DNA of 64,000 bases from assembly GCA_028289605.1 (NCBI GenBank), contig JANQON010000012.1, positions 1-64,000 on the forward strand, read 5' to 3'. Below the pieces are notes generated by a model, which ran no database searches, was not told the DNA's origin, and saw only the letters and a program-made list of their open reading frames with translations. The DNA is from Hyphococcus sp. (GTDB lineage: Bacteria > Pseudomonadota > Alphaproteobacteria > Caulobacterales > Parvularculaceae). Position 1 is the first letter of the stretch. Every line of letters starts with the position of its first letter. Below are positions 58,024 to 64,000 of the stretch, piece by piece. The translations under genes and the position numbers were made by a program.

Positions 58024-59127
58024 TTAGGGCGCAAGCCCAAACACGTAATCGGCGATCGACAGGCAGCTCGTGAGCCCCGGCGACTCAATTGCGTACAGCC
58101 CGATATAGGGCGCAAGACCATGGGTCTCGGCCCCGTGGATCATAAAGTCTCCTTCCTCGCCAGGCCCCGCCCCTTTGGGTCGGAGACCGGCGTAGCCAGG
58201 TTTGAGCTTCTCAGGATCGAGGTCCGGCCAGAACCGGCTGACGCCGGCGGCGAACCAGTCCCGGCGCGCCGGATCGACGTCGTAGTCGGTGTTGCTTTCA
58301 ACGAACGTGATGTCCGGGCCCAGTTTCGCCTGTCCGCCGAGATCGCGGGTGTAGTGGGCGCCGAGGCTGTCGGCGAGCGGCGTCGGATAGATCAGCCGCG
58401 AAAACGGCGCAGCGCCGCTGTAGGAAAAATACTGCCCCTTGCCGTAGCGAAGCGTTGGTATGGATTCGCGCGGCACCCCGTCGATTGCGCGCGCCACCCT
58501 GTCGGCCCATAGCCCAGCGCTATTGACGACCAGGCGCGCCTTCAAGGTCATGGCGTCATCGCCGCCGACATGCAGGACGACGCCGTCATCCTCGACGGTT
58601 CCGCCCTCGACCCTGGCGTTCAGCGCCAGAACACCGCCCGCGTCCTCAAGATCGCCCAACAGCGCGAGCATCAGCCCGTGGGAGTCGACAATCCCGGTCG
58701 ACGGCGACAACAGGGCGGCGTCGCAGCGCAACGCCGGCTCCAACACCGTTGCTTCGGCTTTGGAAAGAATGCGCAGATCGGTGACGCCGTTGTTTCGTGA
58801 AAGATCGACAAGCGCCTTGAGCTTTGCGGTCTCCTCCTCGCCATGGGCGACGATGAGTTTCTCGCAGTTCAGGTGATTGACGTAATGTTCCTCGCAAAAC
58901 GCGTAGAGCATCTCCTTGCCCGGATGACACAGCCGGGCGCGCATGCCGCCGTTTTTGTAATAAAGGCCTGCATGAATGACCTCAGAATTCCGCGACGAGG
59001 TTTCTTCACCAAAGGCGGCGTTTTTCTCCAGGACAATGACGTCACGGCCCCCTTGCGCGAACCGGCGCGCCACCGCCAGGCCGACAACGCCGGCGCCGAT
59101 GACGACGACGTCGACGGCCTCAGTCAT
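58024..59127 (-). CDS. FAD-dependent oxidoreductase (L-2-hydroxyglutarate dehydrogenase-like)
   Basis: The 367-residue flavoprotein has the DAO-type FAD fold (VDVVVIGAGVVGLAVARRFAQGGRDVIVLEK) and NSAGLWADRVAR, GKGQYFSYSG, YTRDLGGQAKLGPD and PGYAGLRPKGAG. This architecture matches the LhgO/L2HGDH group, which oxidises L-2-hydroxyglutarate. Glycerol-3-phosphate or other hydroxyacid substrates remain possible. ATG 59125-59127. tRNA-Met lies downstream. Confidence 0.82.
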   Translation of the reverse strand: MTEAVDVVVIGAGVVGLAVARRFAQGGRDVIVLEKNAAFGEETSSRNSEVIHAGLYYKNGGMRARLCHPGKEMLYAFCEEHYVNHLNCEKLIVAHGEEETAKLKALVDLSRNNGVTDLRILSKAEATVLEPALRCDAALLSPSTGIVDSHGLMLALLGDLEDAGGVLALNARVEGGTVEDDGVVLHVGGDDAMTLKARLVVNSAGLWADRVARAIDGVPRESIPTLRYGKGQYFSYSGAAPFSRLIYPTPLADSLGAHYTRDLGGQAKLGPDITFVESNTDYDVDPARRDWFAAGVSRFWPDLDPEKLKPGYAGLRPKGAGPGEEGDFMIHGAETHGLAPYIGLYAIESPGLTSCLSIADYVFGLAP

Positions 59128-59164
59128 GGGTTGCTGCGCTGGGTTTTGGAATGCATTTCATTCA

Positions 59165-59318
59165 CCGCTCATCCCGTCGGACGGGGTTGGGGCCCCGTCC
59201 GACCCCGCGCGCGAAGGCGCGCTGACTATAATTTGACCGCTTTGCGGTCGGGCCGGGATCTTGTTCGGCAAGCTCGAACCCGACGGATGGAGATCCCGGC
59301 CTGCGCCGGGATGAGCGG
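59165..59318. repeat. Composite inverted-repeat element, copy 3
   Basis: Outer arms CCGCTCATCCCG (59165-59176) and CGGGATGAGCGG (59307-59318) are the shared ends of the dispersed element. About 130 bp lie between them. These include a perfect 10-bp hairpin (TCGGACGGGG/CCCCGTCCGA, 59177-59202), then GCGCGC/GCGCGC and GACCGC/GCGGTC hairpins and a final TCCCGGC/GCCGGGA. This copy is longer and more structured than the other three. Confidence 0.75.
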
Positions 59319-59403
59319 ATGAAGGTGTAAAAATCCTCTGAAACCTGCTTCCCCTCAAGAGGGAGGCAGGGGCAACGGACCATTGCCGTACGTGAAGCCA
59401 GAA

Positions 59404-59772
59404 TTAATCCGTCGTCGCCACCCAATCCGGATCGTCCTGGACTTCGCGCTCCCAAATCAGGAATTCGTAGTATCCGCATCGCTTCTGCGTCGGAAACTCG
59501 CGGCAGATTTTCGGGCGCCCCTCGTAAATCGTGCAGTTGCGCGTTTCCTTGTCGAGAAACATGCAGGACGTGACGTAATGCTCGTCTTCCGTATGCCGAA
59601 GAACGCGGGGGTTGTCCTCGTCGCCTTTTTTGGTGAATTTTTTTTCGGCTTTCTCGTAGGTCACGCCGTGAAATTTTGCGAGCCGCTTTATGTCCGTCTT
59701 TGTGGCCGGGATGTGCGTGTATGAACAGCAATAGGCCGAACACTTTAAACAGTCGTACAGTTTCTTCGCCAT
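59404..59772 (-). CDS. YkgJ-family cysteine cluster protein
   Basis: The 122-residue protein has the YkgJ-type cysteine pattern: YDCLKCSAYCC at residues 7-16, then CMFLDKETRNCTIYEGRPKICREFP and a late CGYYEF. Such proteins may bind zinc or iron-sulfur. The family's role is unknown. ATG at 59770-59772 is used over a short upstream extension. It follows the GNAT gene by 24 bp and is probably in the mnmA-GNAT operon. Confidence 0.8.
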   Translation of the reverse strand: MAKKLYDCLKCSAYCCSYTHIPATKTDIKRLAKFHGVTYEKAEKKFTKKGDEDNPRVLRHTEDEHYVTSCMFLDKETRNCTIYEGRPKICREFPTQKRCGYYEFLIWEREVQDDPDWVATTD

Positions 59773-59796
59773 GCGGGTAATCTCTACCAATACGCT

Positions 59797-60231
59797 TCAT
59801 CGGCGGTACTGAACGAAGTCGCTGACGGACGCAAGCCTGTCATACAATTGTCGCGCCGTGCGATTCGTCTCTTCGGTGTGCCAGTAGACCCGCGATAGCC
59901 CTCGTCGGTCCGCTTCGGCGTAGACCGCCTCGATCAAGGCGCGACCCGCGCCGGCGCCGCGGGCAGAGGCGTCGACATAGAGATCTTCAAGATAACAATA
60001 TCCATCGAGCGACCAGGTGGAAGCATGGGGCAAGGCGTGAACGAACCCGACCACGGCGTCGTCCGCGACCGCCACCAGCGCGAAATGCGGATTGCCCGCT
60101 ATCAGCCGCTCAAACAAGGCGTCGATGACGTCCCGGGGTAGGTCAGTTCTGTAATAGTCCAGATATCCGGACCACAGCCGGCGCCACGCAGCTTCGTCTG
60201 CTCTCTCAAGCGGCCTGACAGCGACGGTCAT
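59797..60231 (-). CDS. GNAT N-acetyltransferase
   Basis: The 144-residue protein has the GNAT fold. [22 protein letters not shown] is the acetyl-CoA binding motif, and LEDLYVD precedes it. The C-terminal [18 protein letters not shown] is typical. The substrate is unknown. Its start overlaps the mnmA stop by ATGA. Confidence 0.88.
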   Translation of the reverse strand: MTVAVRPLERADEAAWRRLWSGYLDYYRTDLPRDVIDALFERLIAGNPHFALVAVADDAVVGFVHALPHASTWSLDGYCYLEDLYVDASARGAGAGRALIEAVYAEADRRGLSRVYWHTEETNRTARQLYDRLASVSDFVQYRR

Positions 60232-61400
60232 GCGGCCGCCGCCGTCGCGCTCATGGTGGACGCGATCCAGCCGCCGCCAAGCACCCGGTCATGGGCCACG
60301 TCGGTTGAATAGAAAACACAGGCCTGTCCCGGCGCGACCCCTTCTTCGGGATTATCGAGCGTCACGGCGAAACCGTCTCGCCACACGAGGCGCGCCGGCG
60401 CCGGCGGTCGGGTTGAGCGGACTTTGACGGCGACCGGCGTCCCGGCGCGCGCGGCCGCTTCGCCCTCGCCGTCGCCGAGCCAGGTTACGTCTTTCAACAG
60501 AACGTCGGAGACCATCAGCGCCTCGCGCGGGCCGACAACAACCTCTCTGCGCGCCGCATCGAGCCGCACGACGTAAAGCGGATCGCCGGTGGCGACCCCG
60601 AGGCCGCGCCGTTGACCGACGGTGTAGTGAATGACGCCCGGATGTCGGCCCATGACCGTTCCGTCGAGATGGACGATCTCGCCGGGCTCAGCCGCGCCGG
60701 GGCGCAAGCGTTCGACGACCGTGGCGTATTTGCCTTCCGGCACGAAACAGATGTCCTGGCTGTCCGGTTTGTCGGCGACGACAAGGCCCAATTGCCCGGC
60801 GATCCGGCGCACCTCTTCCTTCGGCAGGGCGCCGAGGGGAAAGCGCAGGAAATCGAGCTGGTCTTTGGTGGTCGAGAACAGGAAATAACTTTGGTCTTTG
60901 CCCGCGTCATAGGCGCGGCGCAATTCCGGCCCGTTCGGGCCGATAACGCGGCGGATGTAATGTCCCGTCGCCATCGCCGCCCCGCCCAGATCGCGGGCGG
61001 TCTCCATCAGGTCCTTGAACTTCACCCGCTCGTTACAGCGCACGCACGGGATCGGCGTCGCTCCGGCGAGGTAGGTGTCGGCGAAGTCTTCCATCACCGC
61101 GTCGCTGAAGCGGTCCTCGTAGTCGAGCACGTAATGGGGGAAGTCCATGGCCTCGGCGACCCGGCGCGCATCGGCGATATCCTGTCCGGCGCAGCAGGCG
61201 CCTTTTTTCTGAATCGCGACCCCATGGTCGTAAAGCTGCAGCGTCACGCCGACGACGTCATAGCCGGCGAGTTTCGCCAACGCCGCCGTCACCGAGGAAT
61301 CAACGCCGCCCGACATCGCCACAATCACGCGCGCGCCGGCCGGAACGCCGAAGTCGATCTCGGGCGCGTCAATGGCGGATATGTCGATCGCGTTGCTCAT
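60228..61400 (-). CDS. mnmA: tRNA-specific 2-thiouridylase
   Basis: The 390-residue enzyme thiolates the wobble uridine of tRNA-Lys, Glu and Gln. [15 protein letters not shown] is the PP-loop. The catalytic cysteines lie in [16 protein letters not shown] and [14 protein letters not shown] 61398-61400 ([10 protein letters not shown]) is chosen. Longer upstream codons lack conservation. It overlaps the GNAT gene by ATGA. Confidence 0.94.
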   Translation of the reverse strand: MSNAIDISAIDAPEIDFGVPAGARVIVAMSGGVDSSVTAALAKLAGYDVVGVTLQLYDHGVAIQKKGACCAGQDIADARRVAEAMDFPHYVLDYEDRFSDAVMEDFADTYLAGATPIPCVRCNERVKFKDLMETARDLGGAAMATGHYIRRVIGPNGPELRRAYDAGKDQSYFLFSTTKDQLDFLRFPLGALPKEEVRRIAGQLGLVVADKPDSQDICFVPEGKYATVVERLRPGAAEPGEIVHLDGTVMGRHPGVIHYTVGQRRGLGVATGDPLYVVRLDAARREVVVGPREALMVSDVLLKDVTWLGDGEGEAAARAGTPVAVKVRSTRPPAPARLVWRDGFAVTLDNPEEGVAPGQACVFYSTDVAHDRVLGGGWIASTMSATAAAA

Positions 61401-61745
61401 CAGGCCGGGGAACATAGTGACGACGGCGCGTGTTCGCCAGTCCCATCGGGCGACCGGGCGATCGTACGCAGAGCGGTTACCAAACACATCATGCGCGCAG
61501 TATACACCGCCCAGAAAGGGGGAGCATAACTACGCACCGAATGCGGGATTCCGTGAAGAATGTACGGTTATTGGGGCGCCGGAGGGGTGGATTTCCCGTA
61601 TTTGGCGCGGGGGTTTTAGCCCTACCATTCTCCGCTCATCCCGGCGAAGGCCGGGACCTCCATCAACGGTCTCAGTGTGCCGCAAGGGGCCCCGGCTTTC
61701 GCCGGGGTGAGCGGAATAAAATAATCGAGATTACACCACGCGCTC
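61401..61745. other. Gap between mnmA and the M1 aminopeptidase gene
   Basis: This 345-bp gap holds no convincing gene on either strand. Its 61633-61714 part is copy 4 of the dispersed repeat. The rest should contain the mnmA promoter, though no clear -10/-35 pair was seen. Confidence 0.5.
61633..61714. repeat. Dispersed inverted-repeat (REP-like) element, copy 4
   Basis: Left arm CCGCTCATCCCGGCGAAGGC (61633-61652 onward) and right arm CCCGGCTTTCGCCGGGGTGAGCGG (ending 61714) are near-complementary, with a few mismatches. The stem reads GGCGAAGGCC, unlike the CGCGAAAGCGG of copies 1 and 2, which indicates a subtype. The element lies upstream of mnmA and downstream of the aminopeptidase gene. 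Confidence 0.8.
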
Positions 61746-64000
61746 TCAATCCACGCAGATCATGCCCTCAACAGTCCCGCCCTTCACCTCAGCGTAGCAC
61801 CCAAACGGCGAGTCATCCGCTTCGCAGACCCCGACCGCCTCGCCGACGCGGGCGTCGTAGTCGGTGACGTCGTCCTGCGCGAGACAGCGCCCATTGCATT
61901 CCGAAGGATCCGAACATTGCTCGCCGGCGTCCGCATAAGGAACGACGCAGCGGTAGAGACCGAGCAGTCCTTCCTGGCGCACGTCGCCGCCGGCTTCGGT
62001 GCAGGCCGCCTCGTCGATATTGGCGAGCGATTCTTCCCGCATCTCTTCAACGGACTTGCCGTCGCCCTCGCCGGCCGGTGCGCCGGACCCGCCCGCCTCT
62101 TCGAAGATGCCGTCAATACGCCGCTGGGCTATTGGGTGATAACCGGGCCGCGCGCGGGCGTAGATGTCCTGGGCCCAACCGAGACGGTCATTGTCGACCA
62201 GCGCCTGGTAAAGCCGGTAGATAAACTTGCCGCGGCCGACATTGAGCAAGAATGCTTCCAGCGCCGCATCCGCCGGTTCATAGCCGCCTTTGATCGCCTG
62301 CATGTACCAGGCATACGCGATTTCCGCATTCTGGGCGCCGGTGAACGCGAACGCATCGTCGAGCGCTGAAAACTGTTCCGTGGAAAGATCATCGGGCAGC
62401 GTGTTGACGAAGTGCAGCCATTCATGGGTTGTCCATGCGTCCGTTTCGATCTCTGACGCCTCAACATCCCCGTCGAGCCAATCGTCCTGGACCCGCGAAA
62501 TCCGCTTAAACGCGTCGGATTTCGGAACCGGCAGCGTGTCTGGCAGGCCCGGTTCGTAAATCCAGGCGTTGATTTCGGCTTTGGTCACCGCATCGGGATT
62601 CGACGCCCATAACTTGTCTTCGAAATAGGCGAGAAAATCCTCCGTGACGATCGACTTGAAAGCGAACTCCGCGAAATACTCACGCAGAAACGCGTCAAAC
62701 ACGTCCCGGCCGAAGCGTTCCTCCAAAAACTTCAGGAAGAACATGCCGCCGGCGTAAGACACCTGACTGAAGGCGTCGTCCGGATGGCCCAAATCCTCCG
62801 GCATTTTGAAGGCGGTGAGCTCGGGGCGCTCGGCTTCGGCGACGTCGCGTTTCAGGCTCTCAAGATCGAGCGCACGCTCCATGACGGCGCGATCCTCGCC
62901 GTAGAGCGCTTCCATCACTCGGTTTTCGACATAGGACGTAAAGCCCTCGTTGAGCCAGGCGTCGCGCCAGGTCGCGTTCGTTACGAGATTGCCCGACCAT
63001 GAATGGGCGAGCTCGTGAGCGACCACGTTGGTCAGGCTCTTGTCTCCGGCGACCAGCGTCGGCGTCAGGAAAGACAGCCGCGGATTTTCCATGCCGCCGA
63101 AAGGAAAGCTCGGCGGCAACACGATCATGTCGTAGCGGCCCCATTCATAAGGCCCGTAGAGCTCGGTGATCGCGTCTTCCATCAGCGGCGTATCGGCGAA
63201 TTCTTCAGCCGACGCGTCCAGAATATATTGCTCCGCATAGACGCCGATATGATCGTTGATCGCCTTGAAGCCGATATCGCCGATCGCGATGGCGATGAGA
63301 TAGGAAGGAATCGGTTGCGGCATGGCGAAGGAATAGTCGCCGTCGCGTTCCCCGTCCGGATCCTGTTCCGCGCCCATGACCGCCAATAGTTCGGGCGGCG
63401 TGGTGATGCGCGCCGAATACGTCATGCGCACCGCCGGCGTATCCTGCAGGGGCGCAAAGCTGCGCGCGAGCAGCGGCTGGAACTGACTGAAGAGATAGGG
63501 ATGATCCTTGCCCGCGGTCTGTTCTGGCGACAGCCATTGCAGGCCCTCCGCTTCCGGACTTGTCGAATAGGTAACGCGCACCCGGTCCGGCTTTTCTTCC
63601 AGGGAAACGGTGAGCGGCGCGCCCAGGGTTTCGTCGTTTTCGCCGATTGCAAAGTCGATGGGAGACCATTCGCCGTTGTTCCAACCATCGACGGCGGCGA
63701 TAGACAGATCGTCCGTATCAAGAATGAGCGCTTCGGCGTTGGGTTCGAGATATTCGATGTCGAGGATCGCGGCGCCGGAGAATGTTTTGGCGTCGAAATT
63801 CGCGGCGAGATCGAACGCGGCGTGCTTAACCCGCGCTTCGTTGTAATTGGCGTAGGTGAACTTGTCCTTGGGCGGCGCCGACGGCGCATCAAACACCGCT
63901 TCTCGCTCGGCGCCCTCTTCTTCTTCCGACATTTCCTCAAATGACGCCGGGGCCGTCTCTTCGCCCGCGCGGTTCTCTCCGGAACAGGCGCTGAGCGCGC
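61746..64000 (-). CDS. M1 aminopeptidase lipoprotein, LTA4-hydrolase-like, 5' end off the window
   Basis: The reading frame stays open to the right edge. A lipobox (ALSACSG) lies just upstream of the first in-window ATG (63932), so the true start is beyond 64000. The M1 peptidase domain has GGMENPRLSFLTPTLVAGD and zinc site HELAHSW with a glutamate 19 residues later in WLNEGFTSYVENR. The order closely resembles leukotriene A4 hydrolase, including a C-terminal helical domain. An extra C-terminal tail of about 85 residues holds eight cysteines (CTEAGG, YRCV, EQC, SEC, GRC, GVC, GCY, MICVD), probably forming disulfides in the periplasm or outside. It likely trims N-terminal residues from peptides. 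Confidence 0.9.
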   Translation of the reverse strand, partial: ALSACSGENRAGEETAPASFEEMSEEEEGAEREAVFDAPSAPPKDKFTYANYNEARVKHAAFDLAANFDAKTFSGAAILDIEYLEPNAEALILDTDDLSIAAVDGWNNGEWSPIDFAIGENDETLGAPLTVSLEEKPDRVRVTYSTSPEAEGLQWLSPEQTAGKDHPYLFSQFQPLLARSFAPLQDTPAVRMTYSARITTPPELLAVMGAEQDPDGERDGDYSFAMPQPIPSYLIAIAIGDIGFKAINDHIGVYAEQYILDASAEEFADTPLMEDAITELYGPYEWGRYDMIVLPPSFPFGGMENPRLSFLTPTLVAGDKSLTNVVAHELAHSWSGNLVTNATWRDAWLNEGFTSYVENRVMEALYGEDRAVMERALDLESLKRDVAEAERPELTAFKMPEDLGHPDDAFSQVSYAGGMFFLKFLEERFGRDVFDAFLREYFAEFAFKSIVTEDFLAYFEDKLWASNPDAVTKAEINAWIYEPGLPDTLPVPKSDAFKRISRVQDDWLDGDVEASEIETDAWTTHEWLHFVNTLPDDLSTEQFSALDDAFAFTGAQNAEIAYAWYMQAIKGGYEPADAALEAFLLNVGRGKFIYRLYQALVDNDRLGWAQDIYARARPGYHPIAQRRIDGIFEEAGGSGAPAGEGDGKSVEEMREESLANIDEAACTEAGGDVRQEGLLGLYRCVVPYADAGEQCSDPSECNGRCLAQDDVTDYDARVGEAVGVCEADDSPFGCYAEVKGGTVEGMICVD

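Noticed and set aside
60612-61529. 305-codon frame opposite mnmA
   Set aside because: It is antisense to a complete MnmA and runs into the region upstream with no conserved motif.

Overview
The window looks like a piece of an alphaproteobacterial chromosome of high GC content. The evidence is the gene content and order (tpiA/ppiD/trpE, trpGDC-lexA-comEC-gltX-gltA, gyrA-coaD-cyclophilins), a lipoyl-domain-bearing PDH E1 beta, and an alphaproteobacterial LexA box (GAAC-N7-GAAC) upstream of lexA. A Parvularculaceae/Hyphomonadaceae-like marine organism is my guess, not shown by the sequence. Almost all of the window is chromosomal housekeeping. I saw no prophage, transposase, integrase, CRISPR array or rRNA.

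Layout. 1-11 kb: 5' end of rplK, a 620-bp gene-free leader region, pdhC and pdhB separated by a glycosyltransferase and a GFA-family gene, a frameshifted beta-helix protein, DUF1330, a TPR-Asp/Asn hydroxylase, an SDR, pyrG and secG. A perfect 16-bp parS-like site lies just upstream of secG. 11-22 kb: a HEAT-like protein with a metzincin-type lipoprotein, an alpha/beta hydrolase lipoprotein, tpiA, then divergently ppiD-trpE, an opposite-strand polysaccharide deacetylase, trpGDC and lexA. 22-28 kb: comEC, gltX, gltA and a YdeI-like gene. 28-35.5 kb: a DUF2807 protein and the histidine utilisation genes (hutG divergent from hutI-hutH-hutU-hydrolase).

35.5-38.6 kb is the pantothenate locus, with panB(+)/panC(-) and panD(+)/DUF2520 reductase(-) as two convergent overlapping pairs. 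38.6-44.7 kb is a compact peptide-uptake module: a substrate-binding protein fused to a permease, a second permease, a double ATPase and a P1-type aminopeptidase. 44.7-49.4 kb carries an O-glycosylation-ligase-like membrane protein, a CDF metal exporter divergent from a ZIP transporter, and a PiT-like membrane protein. 49.5-54.5 kb holds two cyclophilins, coaD and gyrA. 54.6-64 kb holds sodC, a Tat-type kelch protein, a CNT nucleoside transporter, tRNA-Met, an FAD oxidoreductase, a YkgJ-like protein, a GNAT enzyme, mnmA, and the 3' part of an LTA4-hydrolase-like M1 aminopeptidase lipoprotein.

Four copies of an inverted-repeat element whose ends read CCGCTCATCCC / GGGATGAGCGG (or close variants) lie only in intergenic gaps. 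The most noteworthy items are the parS match, the fused ABC transporter with its peptidase, the DUF2520 protein as a candidate ketopantoate reductase, an arginase-fold HutG lacking the usual GGDH histidine, and the frameshift in the beta-helix gene.
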